Shown piece by piece: positions 21,174 through 33,503 of a stretch of DNA of 64,000 nucleotides. The notes under the pieces are model-generated. The model had not been told where the DNA came from. It saw only the letters and a list, made by a program, of their open reading frames with translations, and made no database searches. The stretch's first letter is position 1. Each line of letters starts with the position of its first letter. Position numbers and translations under genes: made by a program. Source of the stretch: Microplitis mediator (lineage: Eukaryota; Arthropoda; Insecta; Hymenoptera; Braconidae). Where the stretch lies: the NCBI RefSeq assembly GCF_029852145.1, contig NC_079973.1, positions 14,339,921-14,403,920 on the forward strand, given 5' to 3'.

Positions 21174-21431
21174 TTATAAAAATATTGTGTCAAGAATAAT
21201 TAAATTTTAATTCAAGTTAAATAATCTTGATTCAAGATATTTATTTTAATTCAAATTTATTTTGTATTTGTTACGTCCAGCTCAGACGCTGAACTTTGTA
21301 TTTTTTCTTTTTATTAGATTGAATTTTATTTTATTTTGAAAATTGAGTAGGCGACCAAATTTTACTTCCTCTCTAAAAACGAATTAGTGAAAATCACGTG
21401 ACAATCACTATTTGGCAGTGAATAGTCATTT
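21174..21431. other. right part of interrupted CAAGAATAA-type MITE plus unassigned sequence
   Basis: 21180-21260 carries AATCTTGATTCAAGATA-type motifs matching the left part at 19280-19385. The remainder to 21431 shows nothing I can assign. Confidence 0.4.
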
Positions 21432-22823
21432 CCCAGTAAACACATTTACGTAAATTTGACGTCAGAGTGACTTTACGCTAAGTCATCATTTACGTAAGAT
21501 ATAAGTCACGAATGAGTCAGGTGTGACTCATTATTTCCCACTTTTTTACGTAAGATTATGATGTAAAACTAATGACGTATACATGACGTCAATGTGATGT
21601 CTGTGTGACATTCTATGACGTCAATATGACATATGGGTGATGTCAAAATTATCAATTCAGAAAAAATATTTTTGAAAAAAAAAAAAAAAATGAAATACCG
21701 AATTTTTGATCTGATTATTACCGCGCGAATGTATTGTGAATTCAGAAACAAGATTAGATAACGTTAAATAATATAAAAATCCTGGGCGTCTGCTGGGTTC
21801 GAACACGGTTCCTCTTGGCTGGTAGTCTTGAACGTTGCTCACTGGTCCACATCACGGGAGTTCAAATCTCGTGCTTAATTGATGTATTTAGAGTGAAATG
21901 CCGGAAAAGACAATGTTCATAAGTTTTCGTGAAAGATTTTTACAAAATTTAAAAAAACTTTATGAACTTATATGAAAATTTATAGAAACAATATTTTTCG
22001 GCCTCGATGATAATTGTTTAAAATTTCATTAAGTTTTATCAAATTTTTTAATTTTTTGTTGTGATGTGAAATTTAAAAAATCTTATATAAAATTTTTCGA
22101 AATATTAAACAATTGCACAAAATCGAATGAAATTTAATCGATTGAAAAATTGCGATACTAAACTTTATAATCTTAATATCAAAAGAGTTCAAACTGTCGT
22201 TACATTTTCTTTGTCATCCTAAATGATGATTTCGATATATCATTTAAAAAAATAAAATTAATTTTTTTATGATGCTAATGTTTCAATCTAAAACGTCTGA
22301 ATAATCTATTATCGAGTTTATCGATTACTTTGGACCCAAAAATCTACGGCGTTTAGTTGTTATTTTTACACATTTACAAATTTTTGAAAATTTATTCTAT
22401 GACTGTTTTGTTTTAATAAATAGATGATAAAAAACTATAACTCGGAAATTACATCAGCATTGCGTAAAATAATGACTTGTCACTGATGTAAAGATATGAT
22501 TTAAGAGTGACATCCATATTACGTATAACCGTGACTTTGCTACTGACATAAATGTATGATTTTAAAATTACATCATTGTGATATACGATAATGACTTTAT
22601 TACTACGTAATAATGTGATGTAGATTTTATGTCAAACGTACGTAATACATAAGTCATAACTCTGACGTCATACAAGAGTCATGTGTACATCAATATGATG
22701 TCACAAGCTTTACATCATATTAAAGTCATGCAGAACGTCAGATTGACATCAAATTTACATCAGATGCCGTGACATTTCTATGACCTACGTATGACGTCAA
22801 AATAAGGTCATGTGTTCACTGGG
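21432..22823. mobile_element. 1.39-kb MITE (CCCAGTRAACACAT ends)
   Basis: CCCAGTAAACACAT at the left is mirrored by ATGTGTTCACTGGG at the right. Sub-terminal sequence is dense in TGACGTCA, TTACGTAA and ATGACTTA motifs in both orientations. Non-coding. A tRNA-like segment lies at 21787-21862. A 100-bp fragment of the same family sits at 8143-8242. No clear target duplication was identified. Confidence 0.7.
21787..21862 (-). ncRNA. tRNA-like segment inside the MITE
   Basis: On the minus strand GTGTTCGAACCC fits the B-box and TGGACCAGTGAGCAACGTT resembles an A-box, at about tRNA spacing. The anticodon arm is not well paired by eye, so it is probably a relic that could still attract pol III. Confidence 0.4.
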
Positions 22824-23216
22824 TTATTGCTAGTGAAAAGTATACCACTGTTTGCATTACTGACATACTTTTCACTAGTAAACAGTGAATAGTCACTATT
22901 TTCCACTGATCTCTACACTAACTGGATAGCTGACACATATGAAAGAATTTCGAAAAAATAGGCCTTGCCTGGAGCGAAGCCAGCGCCGCCAAATAGTTGT
23001 CAGGGAACTAATATGAATATAAGAGCGCAAGCGTTAAATAAAAAAGGACACACATAGGGAAACTTAAATTACGAGAATGTTACTTCGAAGTGTGGAAAGT
23101 TATTTTACTAGAGTAATTATCGGCTAAAGTAAATAAAAATAATTGTTGAAAGAGTAGCAAATGTAATGAGCATATTATATATTAGTAAATTGTACAGTAC
23201 ATTATATAGTACTAAC
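22824..23216. other. interspersed repeat fragment, no gene
   Basis: 22900-23020 (TCTCTACACTAACTGGATAG, then GCGCCGCCAAATAGTTGTC) recurs in inverse orientation, diverged, at about 30430-30560. No ORF. Confidence 0.45.
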
Positions 23217-23239
23217 CCGAGTCGAAATATCGAGTGTGA

Positions 23240-23370
23240 TTCCAGCACCTCGAGCGTGTCGAGTGTAATTCCAGTGCCTCGAGCGTGTCGAGTGTAACTC
23301 CAGCGCCTCGAGCGTGTCGAGTGTAACTCCAGCGCCTCGAGCGTGTCGAGTGTAACTCCAACGTCTCGGA
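23240..23370. repeat. 30-bp tandem array, left arm
   Basis: About four and a half units of a 30-bp repeat containing CTCGAGCGTGTCGAGTGTAA and CTCCAGCG. ORFs in all frames here are periodic translations of the unit. Confidence 0.85.
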
Positions 23371-23581
23371 CGTTGCAAATGTAAAATCCATGTTTTAAAA
23401 GCATTACAAACATGAATTTCATTTTGTAAATATAAAAAACGTAAATTAAACGTAAGATTTTCAGTAGAGTGAAAATCTGAAATGGTTCATTGTTATGAAA
23501 TCAATTTCCTCGAAGCAGGTGGTCTTAAATAGATAAGTTTATCTATTGTGGTAGTGAAAAATTATTCGTTTTGGTGTTTAA

Positions 23582-24582
23582 CCTTCCGTTACACGCGCTT
23601 TCTCTAGTGTCTCACTCGTATTCACGCCAACTCTATAGGTGTTTTTTCATGCTGACGCTTGACGCTGCTTTTTAGAGTCAAATTCTGTCACGTGATGAGA
23701 ATTTAACTTGTGCGCCATTTAGAAAAAATGTAGCGATAACTTATAGCGTTTAGCGTCAAATTTAAGTGATAGATAATACACGAGTATCAAAAGTCGATGT
23801 ATTGATGTCAAGTTTTTCATACTACAAAGTTGACGTATTATCTTTGTACTTTATAATTGATATTTCCCTCAAAACTCATTGTAAATATTTCCCCCGATAA
23901 CCAGAGTTTCTGATCAGAAAGTTGGTGTACATGAGTTGCGACCAACTTGACGATGAGTTGTCGACAATTTTCAGCTTTTGTGACTGTTGACTGCAAAGTG
24001 TTTCCAAGTTTTCCAGAAATTTGGCGACAATCTACCGCTGCAATCTGTCGAAAACTTTCTGAGAAACTTGCAGTCAATGGTTACAAAAGCTGAAAGGTGT
24101 TGACAACTTTCTCAGAAATTTGCCATCAACTTATGGAAATGTCTACTTTGCGACAGGTTGCGGCAGTAGATTGCTGCCAAGTTGCGGTCAACTTGGCTAT
24201 CAGGGGTCAAAGAATCAAAGTAACAGTCGATATTATAACTGGTAACGTAAAACAAAAACCTATCTGATATTTCTCAATATTTATTTTAGCACCCGCTGCA
24301 TTTATGAAATCACAAAGTAACAGCTGATTGTTGTTTTAAAAAGATCGACTATTATCGATGCGATTGTTTGAGTGACTTTGACACTTATATGACCCGGCAA
24401 GAAAAGCTAAACTAAATTTAGCTTTATCGCTACATTTTTTCTAGGTGGTGCACATGTTAAATTCTTATCACGTGATCGAATTCGACGCTAAAAAGCAGCG
24501 TCAAGCGTCAGCATGAAAAAGCACCTTATTGGGTTGAGTAGTGTTGTGCGGGGAATCCCCGTATAGCGCGTGTAACGAAGGG
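23582..24582. mobile_element. piggyBac-type MITE, TTAA target
   Basis: Ends CCTTCCGTTACACGCGCT and, complemented, CCCTTCGTTACACGCGCT, with TTAA at 23578-23581 and 24583-24586. The uninserted mirror arm at about 27113 reads GTTTAATAAATGA with a single TTAA, proving the duplication. Sub-terminal inverted segments (for example ACGCTTGACGCTGC) extend the pairing. No transposase. TTAA-specific insertion is the defining property of the piggyBac superfamily. Confidence 0.85.
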
Positions 24583-24822
24583 TTAATAAATGGTCGAGAT
24601 CGAAACTACTCGTTGTATTAGGCTTATCGACTTTTCGACTGATCGATTATGTGAGGATCATTTGTGTACATTGTAGTATCGATTGTGACCAATCGAATGT
24701 AATCAGCTGACAGGCTGACAGGTCTGATAATTGTTGTTAAAATAAGAACACATATTTAAACTAAATGTTTATTCTTTAAATGAATAAAATAATAAATTTT
24801 AATTTAAAATATTTTATTGAAA

Positions 24823-25391
24823 ATGATGGTAAGTGATTAATAAATTTTCAGTTGCGTATTTTATATATATTTCATCATCTGAGTTAACCTGAAAAAAAAA
24901 CTCTTGATTTTTTATTTCTCTACTTAAAATACTTGTACTTTAAAGATTTCTACTTATAATAATTAATTAAAAAAAAAGAAATTTTATGTCAATTCTAAAA
25001 AAAACTATTGAAACTAATCTGTGGTAACACTTTTATAAATTTCAATTATAGAAAGTAAAAAAATTTTATTGTTTTTTTTATTTATCACAACTAAAAAAAT
25101 TAATAGTAAATCATTATACAAAGCATAATGTAATGCAGTTTTTTAATATCAATTATCTTAGAACTAAATAGGTTAATAAATATAATTTATAAAAATGGAA
25201 TTTTTAATTCATTTAATTTATTGTTACAGCTTTGCCGACATCTCAGTAATAAATCGTCAAACAAACTGACGATTATTATGTCTAAAGATTTAAAAGTGTC
25301 ACAAAAAAATAAATACGTCAATGACTGGATGTGGTTTTGCTCAAAAAATTTTTCACGTGAAAATAATTTTTTAGAGTTTTTGAGTCATTGA
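24823..25391 (+). CDS. small spliced ORF inside the long-inverted-repeat element
   Basis: ATG ATG is followed at once by a consensus GTAAGT donor (24829). The first convincing acceptor, TTATTGTTACAG (25229), opens a 53-codon frame, 25230-25391, ending at TGA. The 55-residue product is basic and Ser/Asn/Lys-rich at first, then aromatic (NDWMWFCSKNFS). I do not recognise the product. A good donor, acceptor and preserved phase argue for a transcribed unit, but with such a short frame chance cannot be excluded. Confidence 0.3.
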
Positions 25392-25524
25392 ATTAATCAG
25401 ATCAACTCGGCCAACTTATCTGCTGATCAAACTTGAGCTCATTCAGTCATTTAGTATTAAAAAGTGAAATGTCATTGAAATTTTTGTAATAATGCTCTTA
25501 TAGACATGGAACTTCTAGAGGTTA

Positions 25525-25746
25525 CTAATCATCGATTAAAGTTTGGGAAATAATTAATTCTATTGATTCTATTTTGGGTATACTCGCGTGGTCATCTTTG
25601 TACAGCAAATAAAAACCTTCTGGCAAACTGATGAATATCTTCAATGAACACTGGTACTGATCATTGTTTTGGTTGTAAGAAAATTCATCGCTTGTATAAA
25701 TACTCGCTAATGCTATGATTTCATCTTTCTGTTATTCACTAGCCAT
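25525..25746 (-). pseudogene. RNF14-like RWD-domain exon fragment
   Basis: The minus-strand frame from ATG 25746 reads MASE, a TAA stop, then QKDEIIALASIYTSDEF, followed by NNDQYQCSLKIFISLPEGFY and a short tail ending at TAG 25525-25527. The order DE[IL][IL]ALxSIY...DEF...LKIFIxLPxxFY is the start of the RWD domain of RNF14/ARA54-type E3 ubiquitin ligases, which binds the ubiquitin-conjugating machinery. The rest of the domain, the RING and the IBR are absent. It lies between the arms of the inverted-repeat element, so I infer capture of a host exon. The early stop suggests that it no longer makes the domain from this start. Confidence 0.6.
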
Positions 25747-25870
25747 TTCAAAATAATTATTTAATAAACCAACAGCTACTTAAATAAATGGAGCTAATAT
25801 TTTTTTGGTAATTAAAAATTGAAGCGTAAAAAATTATGTTGGTTACTTTATAAAACTAGTCTGTATCTAT

Positions 25871-26838
25871 TGTAATGGGTGTACTTATTACATGAATTTA
25901 TTTGTGGTCTCCATGCAACGAGTATCCCACTCATGTACAAAACATCAGGTGTTTTGTAAACCTGTCTAACTATGCTCAGGATCTGCAGGTGAGGGTAAAA
26001 CCCAACTGGACCACGCAGTGAATTAAAAGTTAAGAGAGAGAGATATGTTATAACTTATACTTGTAAGGGAAATGTTTAAATAATTAATAAGAAATTTATA
26101 GAAGAAAGTGAGCCTGGTATTTATTGAAGACGGGTCGTCTTACAAAAATTTATGATGACGGTGAACAATAATTAGAATGGATTGGTGAATATGACTCGAC
26201 AAAATTTTATAACAATAATGTGACTCTACTCTGTGATATTTCTCAATGACTCTATTTTATAATAATTCTCAATGACTCTATTTTATAATACCAAATGACT
26301 CTATTAACAAATTTTCACAAGAACGACTCCACTCACTTCACACTATTCTCCAGCACAGTTCCAAGCCGTCAAAACTCCAATGGTGGTGTTGATCCTCACT
26401 CTCAGAACCAAGTCCTCCGTCCTCGATAATCCTTCCAGATAAATTCTCCAAAGTCCACAGTAATTTATAGATTTCCAAGATAAGCTTCCACTTGCCAGTG
26501 GGCTTATATGCTCTTGGCAATTGGCGTATGTACGAATAGCTTGTACAAGATGTTAAGTATGAAATTTTATATTGGATTGTAGCGGGTAATACGTCCGTCT
26601 TCGGTGAATGCCAAAAACCAAGAGGCCGTCTCTCGACAATCGCCGAGCCTCATACCCCTCACTCGCAGGTTGGCCAACATCGACTAAAACAAAACTGTCC
26701 CCAAAACTCGACAGCAGTGACCCCAACGATAAGTGGACTGTTCAATTATCGGCTGTTGTTGTAGGAGGAGGTCGCTCTCGTTTCGGCGCGAGTCGAATTT
26801 GAATTTTAATTTAAAACATGAATTTCGACCCCGTTACA
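25871..26838 (-). mobile_element. solo LTR with 4-bp duplication CTAT
   Basis: TGTAATGGGTG at 25871 and CCCCGTTACA at 26838 are inverted tips, with CTAT on both sides (25867-25870, 26839-26842). The minus-strand reading starts TGTAACGGGGTCGAAATTC, the usual look of a Gypsy-type LTR start. The ORFs at 26338-26520 and 26608-26802 show no recognisable domain. Confidence 0.65.
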
Positions 26839-27334
26839 CTATCAAAAAAATCGCGACTACGTCAACATAAATTTTATTGATCATTATGTTCAATAAAATA
26901 TTTTAAAATGAAATTTATCATTTTAATCATTTGAAGAATAAACATTTAGTTTAAGTATGTGTTCTTATTTTAACAACAATCATCAGACCTGTCAGCCTGT
27001 CAGCTGATTACATTCGATTGGTCAAAATCGATACTACAATGTACACAAATGATCCTCACATAATCGATCAGTCGATAAGCCTAATACAACGAGTAGTTTC
27101 GATCTCGATCATTTATTAAACACCAAAACGAATAATTTTTCACTATCACAATAGATAAACTTATCTATTTAGGACCACCTGCTTCGAGGAAATTGATTTC
27201 ATAACAATGAACCATTTCAGATTTTCACTGTACTGAAAATCTTACGTTTAATTTACGTTTTTTATATTTACAAAATGAAATTCATGTTTGTAATGCTTTT
27301 AAAACATGGATTTTACATTTGCAACGTCCGAGAC

Positions 27335-27495
27335 GTTGGAGTTACACTCGACACACTCGAGGCGCTGGAGTTACACTCGACACGCTCGAAGCGCTGGAGT
27401 TACACTCGACACGCTCGAGGCGCTGGAGTTACACTCGACACACTCGAGGCGCTGGAGTTACACTCGACACGCTCGCGGCGCTGGAATCACACTCG
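27335..27495. repeat. 30-bp tandem array, right arm
   Basis: Inverse orientation copy of the array at 23240-23370, about five and a half units (TTACACTCGACACGCTCGAG). The unit number differs from the left arm, so the array has changed since the arms were identical. Confidence 0.85.
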
Positions 27496-27509
27496 ATATT
27501 TCGACTCGG

Positions 27510-28181
27510 GAATAGAGTAGTAAATTAAATTAATTCAGCTTATGTTGAGAAAATAATTATAACATATAAAGAGCAAACTTTTTTATATAATTCCTATCGT
27601 TAAATATCACAATGATAATATTTCCAGATGACAAATTAATTGTTTAGAAATGATCAATTGAGCGAAAATAAATCGATATTTCTTGTGAAATTTATAAATT
27701 TTTGTAATAATAATGTAAGAATAATGTTAAATAGTGAAAGATTTTTTATGAATAATGCTTAATGATGATCAAAATAGTTAATTTGTACAGTGGAAAAAAT
27801 TGAGTTAAGAACAAAAAACTTTAGATTTTAATTTATTCTTCGATTTTAATCGTTAATAACTTTTGAAGAAGTGAATTTAGGCTAAAATATTAAGAGACCT
27901 TTTTTGTAGAGCATTTAATTTCTTTCAAAAATTATTCATGCTTTTTTGAGATATTTAATGATTCGTCAGTTACAAAATTCAATAGTAAAAATGTTAAATC
28001 GAAAAAATATATCAATTTATTAAGCTTAATTGATCGGAAACGGCTTGTTTGACGAAAATTTTCAATCAGATCTTTTTTGCAGGGAATTTAATTTCACCTA
28101 AGAATAAGTGAAAATGCATTTTTATTACTCCAATGTTTTAGCAGTTTTGACGTAAAAGGTTTTTTATCATTTTTTGATAAA
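27510..28181. other. AT-rich interspersed repeat, no gene
   Basis: Contains CCTTTTTTGTAGAGCATTTA, which recurs at about 29877-29896, as well as AATTTAATTTC-type motifs found again in the palindrome at 40874-41969. Probably the body of an older element into which the Spy-like copy at 28182 inserted. Confidence 0.4.
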
Positions 28182-28881
28182 GGCCCTAGGGGTATAAGCA
28201 TGGTGAATTTGCCCCCGAAAGGTATCGGCTTGATACTGCGGGGATTTTTAGGTACTAATAAGATATTAAGATCCTGAGAGTTTCAGCTTTTGAAACCAAT
28301 CGGTCTTCGAGAAAAAGCCAAATATGTAAAAATCAGATAAAATGAATATTCTCAGAGACTATTTTATTGATTGACTTATACTCGGGATATGTTTTGGGGG
28401 TCGATAGTAGCTCCTCGGAAAAAAATTGGGAGCTTGATCGGTCGACAACAACCTCGAAAAAAATGACTTTTTAGTTTTAATTTCGACTTTTCACGATGTT
28501 ACGATTCTGGTACAATTACGAAATAATTTTTTTTGGATTCTTCATCCAATTTCCTATAGACTTAAGTGCTTTTAAAATTTTTAAAAAGGGTACGCCATAT
28601 AGAAAAAAAAATAAAAACCACTTTTTAAGCGAATATTTACTTTATTTACATGTTTAAAGTGTGAATCATTATTTTTCTAGTTTGTATATGTTCTTGAATG
28701 CTATTTGCAAAAATAATCTCTGCATCAGCAGTTAAATTTTGTCATATCATATAATATCAACTAAAATATTATAAACATTATACACATATAAAACAGGAAA
28801 TAGATTGTAGTTTGTAAATTATAAATACATAACAACAAATGAAAGATATACTTGAGGAAAAAAATGTATAATCATATTTTA

Positions 28882-29252
28882 TCAGTCTTCATCACTATCC
28901 TCTTCAATCACAGGTGAAATACTGTCTCTATCAAATAATTTGCTAAGTATTTCAGCAGGCCTTAAAATCTTTGTCAAATATCTCCCGTGTGATAAATAGT
29001 AAACAACAGCAGCAACATGAGAGCAACATCCAATTGTTCTCAGACCATTTGCACACTCACAACTATGCCTCAATATGCTTTTTGGACCAATAGCATTTTT
29101 TTTATACTCAATAAAACATCTATAAACCTTTCTATTAATGTGTCTGGATTGAACTTGAATTTTGAGTATATTTGACTGTTCTTTCACATATTGAATAGTG
29201 AGATTACCTGTTTCATCAAGCATTTCTGCTAAATAGGAAACAGCCTGTTTCA
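28882..29252 (-). pseudogene. Spy-like transposase C-terminus with SWIM zinc finger
   Basis: Homologous to the last part of the transposase at 12811-14887, from LKQAVSYLAE through QSRHINRKVYRCFIEYK, the SWIM motif CECANGLRTIGCCSH and an acidic tail EEDSDED. It is uninterrupted here, so this copy supplies the Cys codon that is TGA at 14651. Upstream of 29252 the frame reads into antisense sequence of the inverted segment, which is not part of the protein. Confidence 0.75.
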
Positions 29253-29500
29253 ATATGTATAGTAAGCGTCTTACTTCCGACTCAGAGTTTTTGGATGAAG
29301 TCATCGAAACAATGAAATCGCGAAATAATGTAGTAAATACGTTAGCTGAAGACGTTCAAAAAAATGGCTGGCAGCGAAAAAAATTGCCGTTTCAAACAAT
29401 TTCATCTGAAACTCTTGAAGACGTTCCAGAAATAACAGAAAATGATCTGCGTATTTTTTTCACTGGTTCCTATCAATTGAAACAGGCTGTTTCCTATTTA
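29253..29500 (+). pseudogene. inverted middle segment of the same Spy-like transposase
   Basis: The plus-strand frame YSKRLTSDSEF ... NGWQRKKLPF ... FFTGSYQLKQAVSYL matches the segment at about 14298-14540 (YNKRLISDEEY ... NGWQRKKLPF ... FFTGSYQYKQAVSYL). It points opposite to the C-terminal piece. The AACAGGCTGTTTCCTATT block is present at both edges in inverse orientation, so the event duplicated as well as inverted DNA. Confidence 0.75.
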
Positions 29501-29503
29501 TCT

Positions 29504-29770
29504 TAAAATGTTGTAGCTTTTTTTTGTAGATTGTTTTATTTTCTACAAATTATCTTTCATAAAGTTTTTCAAATTCTTAAAAGTTCTTTTGTTATTCGCG
29601 TTTCAAAGTAAGTAAATAAAATGGACCAGAATAAGATTTCTTGGAGCAAATTAAAATGTAAATGCAAATAACTAAAGAACTTTCAAAAATTTGAAAAACT
29701 TCATAAGAGATAATTTGTAGAAAATAAAACAATCTACAAAAAAAAAGCTACAACATTTTAAGATAATTTT
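29504..29770. repeat. palindrome, arms about 95 bp
   Basis: ATCTTAAAATGTTGTAGC at 29500 is mirrored by GCTACAACATTTTAAGAT ending about 29764. The arms share GATTGTTTTATTTTCTAC and TTTTTCAAATTCTTAAAAG-like blocks, with a spacer of about 60 bp near 29600-29670. No ORF. Confidence 0.75.
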
Positions 29771-30816
29771 GATAATTTCGTCAAAAAAATTAAATAATAC
29801 TTAAATTTATCATGAATCCAAATTTGACTTTAGATAACTCTCTAAAAATCAAATTTATCGAAAAATGATAAGAAACCTTTTTTGTAGAGCATTCAATTTC
29901 CTACAAAATTATGTATTGGTCTTTCTGATATAATGATCTGCTGATAAGTTATTATTATAACATTTTAAAATTCAAAAGTTTGAAAACATTATTTTCGATA
30001 TAATTTTTGAAAATAAAAATAGTCAATTTTTTTAATCAGTCTAATATATATATATATATATATATAGGGGAGGGTGGGGCAAAGTGGGCCCCGTAAGCTA
30101 GAAATGGGATGATCTTTACTTTTTTTTACTTGTTACACTACTTTTTATGCCCTTGTTTGTTATTTAACATTGATAAGCTGTGTCCATTAAAATTGAAAAA
30201 ACGAAAATTAGGGGCAAAGTGGGCTAAATTTATTGCTCGTTTTACTTTTTTTAAATTCTTCACTTTGAAAATGTTATGAATAAGTTGTTAAAAATAATAA
30301 CTTTGTTGCTGTGAACGTGTTAATGGATATTTTTACTCTATGAGATTGCCGTAATGTAACTGTAATGCTTTTTTGACCACGTGAAAACTTACGGCTAATC
30401 ACCATGTTAAAAATTATGGGCGCGCAAGCGCAGTTGGCTACGATTTAGTTCTCTGACAACTATTTGAAGGCGCTACTGTAGGCACAGATCGGTGACAATG
30501 GCGGACTATAGAATCAGCTATCCAGTTAGTATAGAGATCAGTGCTATTTTCACTGTTTCAAATTGAAGAGAGTTCAAATAAATTTAGGCTGATAAGACAT
30601 AATGTAATTTTGAGTATGCTTTTAAAATAAGCCGAGGTTGTTTGATTGCCATTTATTGAAATGGTAGAGCAAACACCTAAATGAAATTGTAATGACCCCT
30701 CCGGTCATCATAGCGAAAAGGCCCAAATGCCATCTGGAAATACTTTTTTAGAAAGCAATTAAAAGATTATCAACAAAACGTACGTAAAATATTTAAAAGA
30801 AAACAAGTAAACTTTA
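29771..30816. other. non-coding repeats, including a GGGGCAAAGTGGGCC end
   Basis: 30067-30105 (AGGGGAGGGTGGGGCAAAG) resembles the termini of the element at 311-1197. 30425-30560 is the inverse of the repeat at 22900-23020. A short (TA)n lies at 30045-30065. No gene seen. Confidence 0.45.
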
Positions 30817-32413
<1,597 letters not shown>

Positions 32414-32416
32414 TTA

Positions 32417-33503
32417 GAATTAATTTTAACAGTGACTCATTTTAAAATAAATAAAACAATGGCTTAGTCTTATAAAACTTTTCCTTTTTTTTGTGCACTT
32501 TTGTAGAAACATTTCGGTATCTACGTTAACGTAAAACAGGTGCCAAATGTGATTTTAATGACAAATAATCATTAAGAAAATAAATTTAAATAAATAATTT
32601 TAAACGAAAGAATTTTAACTAAAAGAATATTTAAATAAACAATTTTAAACGAAATAAATTTTAACTGAAAGAATATTCAATAATAATTTTAACCGAAATC
32701 AATTTGAACCGAAAGAATATTCAGTAATAAAATTTATACAAATCAAATGATAATTTTTAACTAAAATGAGTAATTTTTGAATAAGTAAAAACTCATAACA
32801 ATAAATAAAAGAATCGTCTCAACGCCTCTCAATAATAAAATTTATACGAATCAAATGATAATTGTTAACTAAAATAAGTAATTTTTGAATAAATTAAAAT
32901 TTATGAAAATTAATAAATGAATAGGCAATCGGCCACTCTGCAATATGGTATAGAAAAGTAATAATAAATTCTAAAAAAATAATAAATTTTTGAATTACAT
33001 AATATTATAAATAAATTTAAAATATTGTTATAAATAAAATATTGTACATGTGAGCGTATGTGTAGTTGCGTACGCACATAGGCCCACATCGGGGCGTGCC
33101 CTCAACGCTCTCCTAAGGTAAAAATCATAGAGAAAGGGAAAGGACCCATAGGAACTGTGTTCCGATTGGACACAGTTTTTCCCAAAGCAATAGACGAAAT
33201 AAGATCCTATAGGAAAACATAAAAAGAGTCGTTAAGCCCAGCGTTAGCATTCGTCACATAATTATCGTACACATCACATAATTTAGCACTTGGTTCGATC
33301 AATCATAGAGGTGTCGTTATGTGACAAAATTTTACGATAATCCAACGTTTGCAGCATAATTTTGCGATAATTTTTTTTACGTTCAAATGTTTCCACCGAA
33401 ATTGAAATTTTCACTATGCTGCCCTCTCGTATTAACTTTCTGAGTTTTTAATCATCTACTTTCAATTGATAATATAGCGTCAATATATTTTATGTATACT
33501 TTA
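32417..33503. other. AT-rich sequence with weak tandem repetition
   Basis: 32585-32900 has diverged repeats of TTTTAACNGAAAGAATATT and of AATCAAATGATAATTNTTAACTAAAA. No gene recognised. Confidence 0.4.

Larger units (their letters stand above)
23217..27509. mobile_element. long-inverted-repeat element with 30-bp arrays and captured gene pieces
   Basis: The arms 23217-~24830 and ~26880-27509 mirror each other, starting CCCGAGTCGAAATATCGAG. Each arm opens with a tandem array of a 30-bp unit. The left arm is interrupted by the piggyBac-type MITE at 23582-24582 and the middle by the solo LTR at 25871-26838; without these the element is about 2.3 kb. Between the arms lie a small spliced ORF (plus strand) and an RWD-domain exon (minus strand). 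No transposase is recognisable. The flanks (CTAA left, AATA right) do not give a clear duplication. Confidence 0.7.
28182..29506 (-). mobile_element. second Spy-like copy, truncated and rearranged
   Basis: The left end GGCCCTAGGGGTATAAGCAT follows AAA (28179-28181) and aligns along its length with the inverted terminal region of the element at 11942 (shared ATAAG, GAATnnGCCCC and ATATGTTTTGGGGGTCGAT-type blocks). It encodes the C-terminal third of a related transposase on the minus strand. An inverted piece of the same gene then follows at 29253-29500. The right terminus and the catalytic core are missing. Confidence 0.65.

Noticed and set aside
26338..26802. Gene within the 25.9-26.8 kb LTR
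   Set aside because: Two short opposing frames without a domain, inside an LTR with clear tips and target duplication.
23240..27495. Possible CRISPR array from the 30-bp repeats
   Set aside because: The units are directly contiguous without spacers and lie in a eukaryotic transposon arm.
27275..27528. Three overlapping ORFs with repeated LDTLEALELHSTRS-type units
   Set aside because: All frames of a 30-bp tandem unit stay open because 30 is divisible by three; there is no evidence for a repeat protein.
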